Shown here piece by piece: positions 34,515 to 43,124 of a DNA stretch of 64,000 nucleotides; position 1 is the first letter of the stretch; each line of letters opens with the position of its first letter. Position numbers and translations under genes: made by a program. The notes under the pieces were generated by a model. That model did not search any database. It saw nothing but the letters and a program-made list of their open reading frames with translations, and was not told the DNA's origin. Source of the DNA: Chryseobacterium sp. HSC-36S06 (lineage in GTDB: Bacteria > Bacteroidota > Bacteroidia > Flavobacteriales > Weeksellaceae); contig NZ_JALJZX010000001.1 in assembly GCF_024171485.1 (NCBI RefSeq), positions 1,100,320-1,164,319 of the forward strand. The letters are read 5' to 3'.

Positions 34515-36032
34515 ATGTCAAAAAAAAGAGCACTGATCTCTGTTTCCGATAAATCCGGACTCACCGATTTTGCAAAGTTTTTAGAAGAAAAAAACTATGA
34601 ACTGATTTCCACCGGCGGCACGTTCAAACATCTAAAAAACGCAGGTTTGCACCCGATTCAGATTGATGAAGTTACAGAATTCCCCGAAATGTTGGACGGA
34701 AGAGTTAAGACGCTTCATCCAAAAGTTCACGGCGGCCTTCTGGCAGTCCGCAACAGCGAAGAACACATGAAAACTGTTCAGGAACACGGTATTGGCCTGA
34801 TCGATATGGTAATTGTTAATCTTTATCCTTTCTTCGAAAATGCCAACGCTGATATTTCGTTGAATGAAAAAGTAGAATTTATCGATATTGGCGGACCTTC
34901 GATGCTAAGATCCGGAGCTAAAAATTTCAATGCTGTAACCGTGATTACTGAAGTTGAAGATTATGCAAAAGTTCAGCAGGAAATTACTGAAAACGGCGAC
35001 ACGACTTTAGAAACCCGTAAGAAACTTGCCGGAAAAGTTTTTAATCTTACGTCTGCTTACGACGGAGCCATTTCTAAAATGCTGCTCGATGAAGATTATC
35101 CGCAATATCTAAATGCATCCTATAAAAAAGTTTCAGACCTGAGATACGGCGAAAATCCACACCAGTCGGCGGCGTATTACGCTTCCACAACGGAAAACGG
35201 TGCGATGAAAGATTTTGAGATTCTCGGCGGCAAAGAACTTTCCTTCAATAACCTTCGCGATATGGATTTATGCTGGAAGGTCGTCAGTGAATTCAAAGAC
35301 GAAATGGCCTGTTGCGCCGTGAAACATTCTACGCCGTGCGGCGTGGCGGTGGGCAGCTCAGCACTTGAAACTTACACAAAAACTTTTGAATGCGATCCGG
35401 TTTCCATCTTTGGCGGGATTATTGGGATGAATTTTAAAGTAGATGCTGCAACCGCAGAGGAACTCAATAAAACTTTCCTTGAAATCGTAATGGCTCCGGA
35501 TTTTGATGACGATGCGCTCGAAATCTTAAAAAAGAAAAAGAATCTCAGAATTATTAAAATTAAAAATCCGGTTTCCGACAGACAAACCTGGGTGAAAATT
35601 GATGGAGGAATTCTGGTTCAGGATAACGATAATCAGTTTTCTGAAAATATAGAAACCGTAACCGTTTTTAAACCTTCAGCAGAACAGGAAAAAGCACTTT
35701 TATTTGCACAGCGCGTGGTAAAATACGTTAAATCAAATGCGATTGTGGTTTCCAATGGATTTCAGGCTCTGGGAATTGGCGGCGGACAGGTAAACAGAAT
35801 CTGGGCTACGCAACATGCAGTAGAAAGAGCTAGGGAAAAATTCTCCGGCGATCTGGTTTTAGCTTCTGATGCGTTCTTCCCGTTTAGGGATGTAGTAGAT
35901 TTCTGCGCAAAAGAAGGAATCAAAGCAATCATCCAGCCAGGTGGCAGTATGAGAGATGAAGAAAGCATTGAAGCAGCGAATGAGCATGGAATTCCGATGA
36001 TGTTTACAAGAATGCGCCACTTTTTGCATTAA
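34515..36032 (+). CDS. purH: Bifunctional AICAR formyltransferase / IMP cyclohydrolase
   Basis: Last two steps to IMP. 505 residues: an N-terminal MGS-like IMP cyclohydrolase domain (about 1-190; [47 protein letters not shown]) and a C-terminal formyltransferase domain ([29 protein letters not shown] with the Lys-His pair, [25 protein letters not shown] at the end). 40 bp after purN. Confidence 0.96.
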   Translation: MSKKRALISVSDKSGLTDFAKFLEEKNYELISTGGTFKHLKNAGLHPIQIDEVTEFPEMLDGRVKTLHPKVHGGLLAVRNSEEHMKTVQEHGIGLIDMVIVNLYPFFENANADISLNEKVEFIDIGGPSMLRSGAKNFNAVTVITEVEDYAKVQQEITENGDTTLETRKKLAGKVFNLTSAYDGAISKMLLDEDYPQYLNASYKKVSDLRYGENPHQSAAYYASTTENGAMKDFEILGGKELSFNNLRDMDLCWKVVSEFKDEMACCAVKHSTPCGVAVGSSALETYTKTFECDPVSIFGGIIGMNFKVDAATAEELNKTFLEIVMAPDFDDDALEILKKKKNLRIIKIKNPVSDRQTWVKIDGGILVQDNDNQFSENIETVTVFKPSAEQEKALLFAQRVVKYVKSNAIVVSNGFQALGIGGGQVNRIWATQHAVERAREKFSGDLVLASDAFFPFRDVVDFCAKEGIKAIIQPGGSMRDEESIEAANEHGIPMMFTRMRHFLH

Positions 36033-36110
36033 GCAATTCCAAGTCCATCTCAGTCGCTGAATTGAGATACGGATTTAACTGTTAATTAAGAAACTTTTCT
36101 CGCTGCACAT

Positions 36111-36140
36111 TTGAAATTCATCATCAAATTAGTAATTTTG
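36111..36140 (+). promoter_or_regulatory. purD promoter (TTG-N19-TAATTTTG)
   Basis: TTG at 36111-36113, a 19-nt spacer and TAATTTTG at 36133-36140; predicted start about 20 nt before the ATG at 36167. Shows that purD can be transcribed apart from purMNH. Confidence 0.7.
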
Positions 36141-36166
36141 AGAATACAAACATTAAATAAACTTTT

Positions 36167-37405
36167 ATGAAAATATTAATCGTAGGAAATGGAGCCCGTG
36201 AATCTGCGCTCGCACTAAAGCTGAAAGACGACAGCAGAATTTCTAAACTATACTTTGCAAAAGGCACTGTAACAACAGGACAATTGGGCCAGAATGTGTA
36301 TGAAGACAGTGTGGAAGGATTAAGGGATTTCGCAATCAAAGAAAGAATTGATCTTACGGTTGTTGGTCCGGAGGCCCCTTTGGTAGAAGGAATTGTAGAT
36401 GAATTTAAGAAACATGACCTGAAAATTTTTGGCCCCGGTAAAAGAGCTGCAGAACTGGAAGGAAGTAAAGCTTTTTCTAAAAAATTCATGCAGACCAATA
36501 ACATTAAAACTGCCAAAGCAGTTGTTTTTGATGCTTATCACGATGCAGTTGAATATGTAAGAAAACAGAAATTCCCGATTGTTATTAAAGCAAGCGGACT
36601 TGCAGGCGGAAAAGGTGTTGTAATTGCTGAGAATCTTGCAGAAGCAGAATCTACCATTCATAAATTTATGATCGACAGAGTTTACGGGGACGCCGGAATT
36701 CAGTTGGTGATCGAAGAGTATCTGAAAGGTTTTGAAGCATCAATCATTGCATTTTCAAACGGTACAAAATTATTCCCTTGTATTCCGGTAAAGGATTACA
36801 AAAAAGCCGGAAATGGCGACACAGGTCCAAACACCGGAGGAATGGGAAGTGTAGCACCTAGCCCTGAATTTACTGCAGAACATTATAATGATTTCGAAAA
36901 AAATATCCTTGAGCCTACTTTGGCGGGTTTCAGTGCAGCAAATATTCATTTCAAAGGATTTATTTTCTTTGGATTGATGGTGACTGCGGACGGGACTTTC
37001 CTTCTGGAATATAACATGAGAATGGGCGATCCTGAAACACAGGTGATTCTGCCACTTATGGAAAACAAACTTTTCGATGTCATTACGGATTGCTTAGAAG
37101 GTAAAGATGTCGAGCTCAAATTCAAAAATGAAAAAGCTGTTTGTCTTGTTATGTGCTCCGGCGGATATCCACGAAAAATAGAAACAGGTTTTGAGATCAG
37201 AAATCTGGATAAAGTTAAAAACAGTCAGGTTCTTTTCGCCGGCGCTAAAAAGACAGGCGACAAAATTGTGACTGCCGGCGGGCGGGTTTTAAGTTTGGTG
37301 GCTACAGCCGACACTTATGACCACGCAAGAAAGCTGGTTTACGAAGATGCCAAAACCATCAGCTTCGATTACGAAACTTACAGAGACGATATCGGTAAAT
37401 TTTAA
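36167..37405 (+). CDS. purD: Phosphoribosylamine--glycine ligase
   Basis: Step 2 of purine synthesis, ATP + PRA + glycine to GAR. 412 residues, ATP-grasp enzyme: VGNGARESALALKL (N-terminal domain), TVVGPEAPLVEGIVDEF, PIVIKASGLAGGKGVVIA (ATP-grasp lid), DTGPNTGGMGSVAPSPEF, and EYNMRMGDPETQVILPLM (metal site). Ends six bases before a strong terminator. Confidence 0.96.
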   Translation: MKILIVGNGARESALALKLKDDSRISKLYFAKGTVTTGQLGQNVYEDSVEGLRDFAIKERIDLTVVGPEAPLVEGIVDEFKKHDLKIFGPGKRAAELEGSKAFSKKFMQTNNIKTAKAVVFDAYHDAVEYVRKQKFPIVIKASGLAGGKGVVIAENLAEAESTIHKFMIDRVYGDAGIQLVIEEYLKGFEASIIAFSNGTKLFPCIPVKDYKKAGNGDTGPNTGGMGSVAPSPEFTAEHYNDFEKNILEPTLAGFSAANIHFKGFIFFGLMVTADGTFLLEYNMRMGDPETQVILPLMENKLFDVITDCLEGKDVELKFKNEKAVCLVMCSGGYPRKIETGFEIRNLDKVKNSQVLFAGAKKTGDKIVTAGGRVLSLVATADTYDHARKLVYEDAKTISFDYETYRDDIGKF

Positions 37406-37410
37406 TATAG

Positions 37411-37440
37411 AAAGAGCGTGAATATTCACGCTCTTTTTTT
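37411..37440 (+). terminator. Terminator after purD
   Basis: A 26-bp perfect palindrome centred on AATATT (37411-37436) ending in a T-run. Confidence 0.85.
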
Positions 37441-37459
37441 AGTTGGGTTGCTCTTTGGA

Positions 37460-37553
37460 GCTGTTTCCCGCTTTCCGTTACAATCTTTTATTTGGTTGCG
37501 GCGGCGGAGCCGCCGCAACCAAATAAAAGGATTTTCTCTGCAATCGGGGCTAG
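37460..37553. repeat. Dispersed hairpin element, copy 2
   Basis: 94 bp, non-coding, in the gap between purD and guaA. Outer arms match copy 1 (25633-25720): left TTTCCCGCT-TCCG and AATCTTTT, right AAAAGGATT and ATCGGGGCTAG at the end. The core is a 21-bp perfect inverted repeat (37485-37505 with 37509-37529) with a GGA loop and a GC-rich tip GCGGCGGC. Lies just past a terminator, as copy 1 does. The rest of the gap to 37652 shows no further signal. Confidence 0.85.
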
Positions 37554-37652
37554 TGGAGACCCGGCAAAAAAAGACAATAAATTCATTCATAAAACGTTCT
37601 TTTCCTTATAATTTAAAGAACAGTCATTAAAAAATAAAAAGTAAAATCATAC

Positions 37653-39182
37653 ATGAATAACGGCATCATCATTCTCGACTTTGGGTCACAATATAACCAA
37701 CTCATTGCAAGACGGATCCGAGAACTCGGCGTCTATTCCGAGGTTCTTCCGTTCGATACTCCTTTATATGAGATTATGTCTCGTAATCCTTCCGGAATCA
37801 TTTTATCAGGCGGCCCAAGTTCGGTAAATGCTGAAAACGCACATTTAGTCGACAAAGCACTTTTCGAAAAAGGAATTCCCGTATTGGGAATCTGCTACGG
37901 CATGCAGTTGACCACTCATTTGATGGGTGGTAAAGTGAAGAAAGGTGAAAAAGGCGAATACGGAAAAGCAAAACTTCAAATCCAGAAATCCAATGCACTT
38001 CTTTCCGGAGTTAGCCGGTTTTCTACCGTTTGGATGAGTCACTTTGATGAAGTGGAAACGGTTCCTGAAGGTTTTGCAGTTAACGGAATGACTGATGTTA
38101 TCTCTGCCATTTCCAACGAACCGAAGAAAATCTATTGTGTGCAGTTCCATCCGGAAGTTTCACATACTGAAGAAGGTTCAAGGATGATCGATAACTTTGT
38201 TTTTAATATCTGTAAAGCCCCCAAAAACTGGAAACTCACCAATTATATTGATAAAACTGTTGCTGAAATCAAAGAAAAAGTAGGTGACCAAAAAGTAATT
38301 TTGGGACTTTCCGGCGGGGTGGATTCCTCGGTAGCTGCCGTTTTAATTCATAAAGCAATTGGTGATCAGCTGCAGTGTATTTTTGTTGATACAGGCCTAT
38401 TAAGAAAAGAAGAAGCCGAAAAAGTTATGAAGAATTACGGCGAACATTTCCATCTAAAAATTAAACTTATTGACGCTTCCGAAAGGTTTTTAACAAAGTT
38501 AAAGGGCATTTCAGATCCTGAAGAAAAAAGAAAAGCCATCGGAAACGAATTTGTAGCCGTTTTTGATGAAGAATCCCATAAAATCGAAGGTGCTAAATTC
38601 CTGGCGCAGGGGACAATTTATCCTGACGTTATTGAAAGCCAGTCGGTAAAAGGCCCTTCGGCAGTCATTAAATCTCATCACAACGTTGGCGGACTTCCCG
38701 AAGAAATGGATTTTGAATTACTGGAACCTTTGAGAGAACTTTTCAAAGATGAGGTGAGAAAAGTAGGCGAGGAGTTGGGTATTCCGCATCATTTGGTACA
38801 CCGTCATCCGTTTCCGGGTCCGGGATTGGGAATCCGCATTTTGGGAGAAGTAGATGAAGAAAAAGTAAAGATCCTTCAGGAAGCCGACGATATTTTTATC
38901 GAAGAACTTTATAAAAATAAATTATACGAAACAGTTTCTCAGGCGTTTGTGGTTTTGCTTCCCGTGAAATCTGTAGGGGTAATGGGCGATGAAAGAACAT
39001 ATGAATATACCGCTGTGGTGCGTTCTGCGAATACCACCGATTTTATGACGGCAACTTTTAGCAAATTCCCGTGGGAATTTCTAGAAAATGTTTCGAACAG
39101 AATCATCAATGAAGTACGGGGAATCAACCGTGTTGCCTACGATATTTCGAGCAAACCGCCTGCTACGATTGAGTGGGAATAA
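37653..39182 (+). CDS. guaA: GMP synthase (glutamine-hydrolysing)
   Basis: XMP to GMP. 509 residues: class I glutamine amidotransferase (Cys in GICYGMQ near residue 80, His/Glu in VQFHPEVSHTEEG near 165), ATP pyrophosphatase domain with P-loop LGLSGGVDSSVAA near 215, and the C-terminal dimerisation domain with HRHPFPGPGLGIRILGE and RVAYDISSKPPATIEWE. Completes the purine block of this region. Confidence 0.97.
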   Translation: MNNGIIILDFGSQYNQLIARRIRELGVYSEVLPFDTPLYEIMSRNPSGIILSGGPSSVNAENAHLVDKALFEKGIPVLGICYGMQLTTHLMGGKVKKGEKGEYGKAKLQIQKSNALLSGVSRFSTVWMSHFDEVETVPEGFAVNGMTDVISAISNEPKKIYCVQFHPEVSHTEEGSRMIDNFVFNICKAPKNWKLTNYIDKTVAEIKEKVGDQKVILGLSGGVDSSVAAVLIHKAIGDQLQCIFVDTGLLRKEEAEKVMKNYGEHFHLKIKLIDASERFLTKLKGISDPEEKRKAIGNEFVAVFDEESHKIEGAKFLAQGTIYPDVIESQSVKGPSAVIKSHHNVGGLPEEMDFELLEPLRELFKDEVRKVGEELGIPHHLVHRHPFPGPGLGIRILGEVDEEKVKILQEADDIFIEELYKNKLYETVSQAFVVLLPVKSVGVMGDERTYEYTAVVRSANTTDFMTATFSKFPWEFLENVSNRIINEVRGINRVAYDISSKPPATIEWE

Positions 39183-39194
39183 TTAAAGCTCTAT

Positions 39195-39222
39195 AAAAAA
39201 ACGCTCATTTGAGCGTTTTTTT
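39195..39222. terminator. Bidirectional terminator between guaA and the lipoprotein gene
   Basis: AAAACGCTC / GAGCGTTTT stem with ATTT loop, A-run left and T-run right. Confidence 0.82.
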
Positions 39223-39866
39223 TATTCTGTTTTAATACCGAATTTACTCAGTCTTACCTTCGAATATGGAATATCGAATTTCAGGGTGTCCGGATACTGT
39301 AAATTTTCAACGGTTTTCTTTTTGAAATTATATTTCATCATAAATGGAACTTTCTCATAAGAATTTCCAAGAAGTACAGCAACGGAATCTCCTTTCCAAT
39401 ACGCTTCTTCAACAGTGAACGAGGGGCCAAAAAATGCGATGCGCTGTGCTGTTTTGTTTTTATAGTCAACCAAAGCAACCTCCTGGTCTGCTTCAAAACT
39501 TGCACTGCCATCTGCAGCAATATTCCACTGGTAACTGTCGAAATCAATATAGTGAGTTTTACTTTCGTTAAAAACGAAAAACGGTTTGTAGATTTCGTTA
39601 AAGCCTTTTTCATTCATCACTTTTACGTTACTTGGATAATAAGCGATTGGGGAAGTATTAGAAACAGCGAATTTTTCAGCACTGAAATCGGGATTGGTAT
39701 CTTTGTAATAGCCAATCCAGGAACTTAATGCCGCGTTTTCATCCTCCGGAAGCTTTTCTGTTATTTCAGTTTTGCCGTGTTCCGGAGTTAATACGGTGGT
39801 GTTGTTTTCTTTTTTATCTGAACACGAAAAAAGAAAAATTGGGAGTAAAAATATAGGCCATTTCAT
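39222..39866 (-). CDS. Hypothetical lipoprotein
   Basis: 214 residues. Type II signal peptide MKWPIFLLPIFLFSC with lipobox LFSC. The mature part begins with a polar linker (DKKENNTTVLTPEHGKTEI), then WIGYYKDTNPDFS and beta-rich sequence with repeated Y/F-D strands (THYIDFDSYQWNIAADG, AYWKGDSVAVLLGNS). No family recognised. Divergent from the helicase gene; no promoter box found. Confidence 0.8.
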   Translation of the reverse strand: MKWPIFLLPIFLFSCSDKKENNTTVLTPEHGKTEITEKLPEDENAALSSWIGYYKDTNPDFSAEKFAVSNTSPIAYYPSNVKVMNEKGFNEIYKPFFVFNESKTHYIDFDSYQWNIAADGSASFEADQEVALVDYKNKTAQRIAFFGPSFTVEEAYWKGDSVAVLLGNSYEKVPFMMKYNFKKKTVENLQYPDTLKFDIPYSKVRLSKFGIKTE

Positions 39867-39905
39867 CCATCCAAATTACAAAATAATTTAATCCTCTAAA
39901 AAACA

Positions 39906-39913
39906 TATCTTTG
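39906..39913 (+). promoter_or_regulatory. -7 promoter box of the helicase gene, four bases before the ATG
   Basis: TATCTTTG followed by CAAA and the ATG at 39918; implies a leaderless or nearly leaderless message. Confidence 0.5.
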
Positions 39914-39917
39914 CAAA

Positions 39918-41270
39918 ATGGATAAAATCACTTTTGCCGATTTCGAATTACCGGAAAAAATTCTTGATGTACTGGCAGATTCAAATTTATTTGAACCAAC
40001 ACCGATCCAGGAAAAGTCCCTAAAACCTATACTTTCAGGCCGCGACGTGATGGGTATTGCCCAGACCGGAACCGGAAAAACGCTGGCTTATCTGCTGCCA
40101 GTTTTAAAAACATGGAAGTACAACAAAAACGGCAATCCTACTGTAGTCATTCTTGTACCAACGCGCGAGTTGGTGGTGCAGGTAACTGAAATCGTTAAGA
40201 ACCTTACCCAAAATATTACCGCCCGTGTCATTGGAATTTACGGTGGCGTAAACATCAAAACGCAAAAACTGATGTTTGATGACGGCTGCGATATTTTGAT
40301 AGGAACACCAGGCAGAATCATGGATTTAGCGATCGACAATGCCATCTCTCTGAAAGAAGTTCAAAAGCTGATTGTTGATGAATTCGATGAAATGCTGAAT
40401 CTTGGATTCAAGGCTCAGCTGGCGAATATTTTCACGATGATGAGGGAGAAAAGACAGAATATTCTTTTTTCAGCGACCATGACTGAAGCAGTAGATGCTG
40501 TTCTGGATGAATATTTTGCAAATCCAATGGAAATTTCCCTTGCTAAATCGGGAACTCCGCTTGAAAAGATTGAACAGCTCGGATATAAAGTTGAAAATTT
40601 CAACACTAAAATAAATCTTTTAGCGCATTTACTGAAAACTGACGAGGACTTCTCCAAAGTTTTGGTGTTCTGCAATAATAAAAAGAACGCAGATTATCTT
40701 TTTACAAAAATCGAGGAACTTTTTCCGGATGAATTCGATGTGATTCACTCTAACAAATCCCAGAATTACCGTCTGAATGCGATGAGAAGTTTTGAGAAAC
40801 AGGAAATAAGAGGTTTAATTACCACCGACATTATGGCGAGAGGTCTGGATATTTCGGACATTACTCACGTTATTAATTTTGAAATTCCCGAAGTTCCGGA
40901 GCAGTACATTCACAGAATTGGTAGAACCGGACGTGCTGACAAAAATGGAGTTTCGGTTTCCTTTATCACCAAAAAAGAAGAAACGCTGCTGCTTGATATT
41001 GAACTCCTAATGGACAAAGCTGTTTCGATAATAGATTTCCCTTCAGAAGTAAAAATCAATCCTGTAAAAATTGCGTCGGAAAAAGACGAGATTATCATGA
41101 AAAATGCTCACACCGTAAAGCTGGAAGAAGGCGGCGGTGCTTTTCATGAAAAAAAGGATAAAAACAGGAAAGAAAACTGGGGCGGACCAACGAAAAGAAA
41201 TCCTCCGAAAACTAAAGGTGTAAACCGTGGCCAGCAGAAAGCTAAAGCAAAAGCAAGAAAGAAAAAATAA
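39918..41270 (+). CDS. DEAD-box-family ATP-dependent RNA helicase with DEFD motif II
   Basis: RNA helicase of 450 residues. Q motif TPIQEKSL, motif I AQTGTGKT, Ia PTREL, Ib TPGRIMD, II VDEFDEMLNLGF (DEFD in place of DEAD), III SAT, then the second RecA domain with TTDIMARGLDISDI and HRIGRTGR. The C-terminal tail from about 405 is very basic and low in complexity (KRNPPKTKGVNRGQQKAKAKARKKK), likely for RNA binding. Acts in ribosome assembly or mRNA decay by family analogy. Confidence 0.93.
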   Translation: MDKITFADFELPEKILDVLADSNLFEPTPIQEKSLKPILSGRDVMGIAQTGTGKTLAYLLPVLKTWKYNKNGNPTVVILVPTRELVVQVTEIVKNLTQNITARVIGIYGGVNIKTQKLMFDDGCDILIGTPGRIMDLAIDNAISLKEVQKLIVDEFDEMLNLGFKAQLANIFTMMREKRQNILFSATMTEAVDAVLDEYFANPMEISLAKSGTPLEKIEQLGYKVENFNTKINLLAHLLKTDEDFSKVLVFCNNKKNADYLFTKIEELFPDEFDVIHSNKSQNYRLNAMRSFEKQEIRGLITTDIMARGLDISDITHVINFEIPEVPEQYIHRIGRTGRADKNGVSVSFITKKEETLLLDIELLMDKAVSIIDFPSEVKINPVKIASEKDEIIMKNAHTVKLEEGGGAFHEKKDKNRKENWGGPTKRNPPKTKGVNRGQQKAKAKARKKK

Positions 41271-41311
41271 ACCGCAGTTTTTTAAATTTTAAATCACTCG
41301 CGTGCTTTGAT

Positions 41312-41971
41312 TTATGGCTTCTTAAGATAAGGAGCCATTTCTTTTTGCCAGATTTGGTAACCTTCCGGCTTTAGATGCAGCATGTCGGGCAGAAAAAGAT
41401 CTCTGCGCACTTTTCCATCAGGTCCGTTCATCGCTTTCGTAATGTCGATGTATTCGGCGTTCCTCTTCCTGTCCATGAAATTTTTAATCAGACTATTAGT
41501 GGCGGTAAATTTCGGCCATAAATTTTCCCTGCTTGGCGATAGTTTAATGGATACGTACGCAACCGGAACCTTTGGATAAATCCTGCGAATCTCAGCGTAA
41601 AAATGTTTATATCGGTTAAAAACTTCCCGTGGTTTGAGATTTTCGTTGGCCGCAAAATCATTCTCGCCACAATAAATTAAAATTTGCTTGGGAAAATATG
41701 GTTTTAGAAGTTCGCTTGAATAAAAATTGAGATCGTTCAGTCCTGATCCTCCAAAGCCCCGATTGATAATAACGTGTTCCGGAAAATATTCGTTCACATC
41801 TTTCCACATTGTAAAAGACGAGCTTCCAAGTAGTAATACTGCACCTGGTGGAGGAGGTATTTGGGAGTCCATGATTTTAAACTGCTGTATATCGTCCCAG
41901 AAAGCGGGTTTATCCTGAGCAGTAATTGCAGAAAAAATAAGTAGGAGAAAGAAGGCAAGATTTTTTTTCAT
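41312..41971 (-). CDS. Exported SGNH/GDSL-type hydrolase
   Basis: 219 residues from the ATG at 41971, which begins a signal peptide (MKKNLAFFLLLIFSAITAQ); a start 13 codons upstream is possible but weaker. SGNH blocks: LLLGSSSFTMW (nucleophile Ser), NRGFGGSGL (Gly), YCGENDF (Asn) and LPDMLHLKPEGY (Asp/His). Such enzymes remove acyl groups, often acetyl esters from sugars. A -7 box TACTTTTG lies at 42008-42015 on the minus strand. Confidence 0.9.
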   Translation of the reverse strand: MKKNLAFFLLLIFSAITAQDKPAFWDDIQQFKIMDSQIPPPPGAVLLLGSSSFTMWKDVNEYFPEHVIINRGFGGSGLNDLNFYSSELLKPYFPKQILIYCGENDFAANENLKPREVFNRYKHFYAEIRRIYPKVPVAYVSIKLSPSRENLWPKFTATNSLIKNFMDRKRNAEYIDITKAMNGPDGKVRRDLFLPDMLHLKPEGYQIWQKEMAPYLKKP

Positions 41972-42007
41972 TGGATATTTTTGAAAGATACTCAGTAATC
42001 TAAACAA

Positions 42008-42015
42008 CAAAAGTA
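42008..42015 (-). promoter_or_regulatory. -7 promoter box of the SGNH hydrolase gene
   Basis: TACTTTTG on the minus strand, 36 nt before the ATG at 41971. Confidence 0.45.
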
Positions 42016-42044
42016 AGAAAACCTCAAAACAAATTTAAAATATT

Positions 42045-42157
42045 ATAAATTAAAACTCCTCAGATGTTTTACCTGAGGAGAATTACATTCGGAGCGGAAT
42101 TTTTCTTTCCAGCATTTGTGTTGTTGTTTCAGTTGATAACTGTGATGCTCCGTAATG
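42045..42157 (-). ncRNA. Predicted small RNA or tiny-ORF transcript (orphan promoter-terminator pair)
   Basis: In the 305-bp gap between the SGNH hydrolase and the paralogue trio. On the minus strand a perfect promoter (TTG 42192-42190, 19 nt, TATATTTG 42170-42163) would start a message near 42157, and a hairpin CTCCTCAG / CTGAGGAG (42080-42056) followed by TTTT would end it near 42050. In between: a hairpin CAGTT-ATC-AACTG (42142-42130), a GGAA...TTCC hairpin, and a ten-codon ORF reading MLERKIPLRM (about 42110-42078). No known RNA family recognised. Confidence 0.45.
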
Positions 42158-42162
42158 GACTG

Positions 42163-42192
42163 CAAATATATAAAGCTGCCCTTTCAAAGCAA
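42163..42192 (-). promoter_or_regulatory. Orphan promoter (TTG-N19-TATATTTG)
   Basis: Exact Bacteroidetes consensus with ideal spacing, not followed by a normal gene; drives the predicted small RNA. Confidence 0.6.
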
Positions 42193-42201
42193 AAAAACTA
42201 G

Positions 42202-42223
42202 GGGGACAAATAGGGGACAAATA
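42202..42223. repeat. Exact 11-bp direct repeat
   Basis: GGGGACAAATA occurs twice without a gap (42202-42212, 42213-42223), ten bases upstream of the orphan promoter. It could be an activator site for it. Confidence 0.5.
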
Positions 42224-42315
42224 ATGAGTTTCTTGTTAAACAACTGTAATTCAGTTAATTATACTTGTTCGTTTTCTGCTGGTAAGGTTGCTTGTTTTTG
42301 AGTCTTTCGTTTCAT

Positions 42316-43122
42316 TTACTGTGTTACCTGCGCTGTTACAAAAATTCGAGCCATATCATTATTAATATTTGAGCAATTGCTGGTGTTGCCTCCATATGTT
42401 ATTGCGTTGTATCCGGTTGTAATCCGAGGTAAGTTTCTGCCGTAAATCGATACCGTATGGGTACCAATAGGCAAGTCATTGAATACTCCTGCAAGATTAA
42501 ATTTTCTCCAGTTACAAATATAATTCTTACCAATGGCAGTATATTTACTAGCCAATTTTAACTGTCCGTTCACAAAAACACCAATGGCAAACTGAAATTC
42601 CTGATTTGTATTCACGTCATTATTAATTTGAACCATTCCTTCTGTGATGATATAATTAGTATTTGATGCCTTGGTTATCGTAATGGTAGCACCAGCATTA
42701 AGGTTAGTCCAACCCGTTGTACTGCTGTTAAGGGTAAAGAGAGGCATAGAAGAGGGAAATGCTGTTATAGTGCTACTGGATGTTGAGTTTCCTGATGTAT
42801 TTTCTGTTTGTTTAATGATGGCTAAGCCGTCTGCAATTTCGAAAGCCCGATTCCATTGACCCTGATCCCAAAAATTGAGTTTGTTCGTCGTGGTATTTTG
42901 TACAAGTAATCCCTGCACTGGTGTTGGTACCGTTACAACGTCGGTGTTGCTGGTAAGAGCTACTGCGGGAAATAGCACACCTCTTTTGTCATCAGCGATG
43001 TGAAGTACAGCACTTGGATCAGGTGTATTTGCAATGGTAGGATTTGTGGCAATAAGAACCTGTGCGTTTGTTTTGACCAAACCCATCAGGCAAAATGTAA
43101 GTATGAGATATAAAGTTTTCAT
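42316..43122 (-). CDS. Exported beta-rich protein, paralogue 1 of a tandem trio
   Basis: 268 residues from the ATG at 43122 (signal peptide MKTLYLILTFCLMGLVKTNAQ); a start 25 codons upstream would overlap the next gene and has no signal peptide. The N-terminal module, PDPSAVLHIADDKRGVLFP then GLLVQNTTTNKLNFWDQGQW, is the common flavobacterial surface-protein head motif; a beta-sandwich-like domain follows (IGVFVNGQLKLASKY, GTHTVSIYGRNLPRIT, then TYGGNTSNCSN). Cysteines in CNWRK and SNCSN are conserved in all three paralogues. Function unknown. Three bases separate it from paralogue 2. Confidence 0.85.
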   Translation of the reverse strand: MKTLYLILTFCLMGLVKTNAQVLIATNPTIANTPDPSAVLHIADDKRGVLFPAVALTSNTDVVTVPTPVQGLLVQNTTTNKLNFWDQGQWNRAFEIADGLAIIKQTENTSGNSTSSSTITAFPSSMPLFTLNSSTTGWTNLNAGATITITKASNTNYIITEGMVQINNDVNTNQEFQFAIGVFVNGQLKLASKYTAIGKNYICNWRKFNLAGVFNDLPIGTHTVSIYGRNLPRITTGYNAITYGGNTSNCSNINNDMARIFVTAQVTQ

Positions 43123-43124
43123 AA

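Noticed and set aside
37418..37630. 70-residue ORF between purD and guaA
   Set aside because: It starts in the purD terminator and crosses the dispersed hairpin element, so its composition is explained by non-coding structure.
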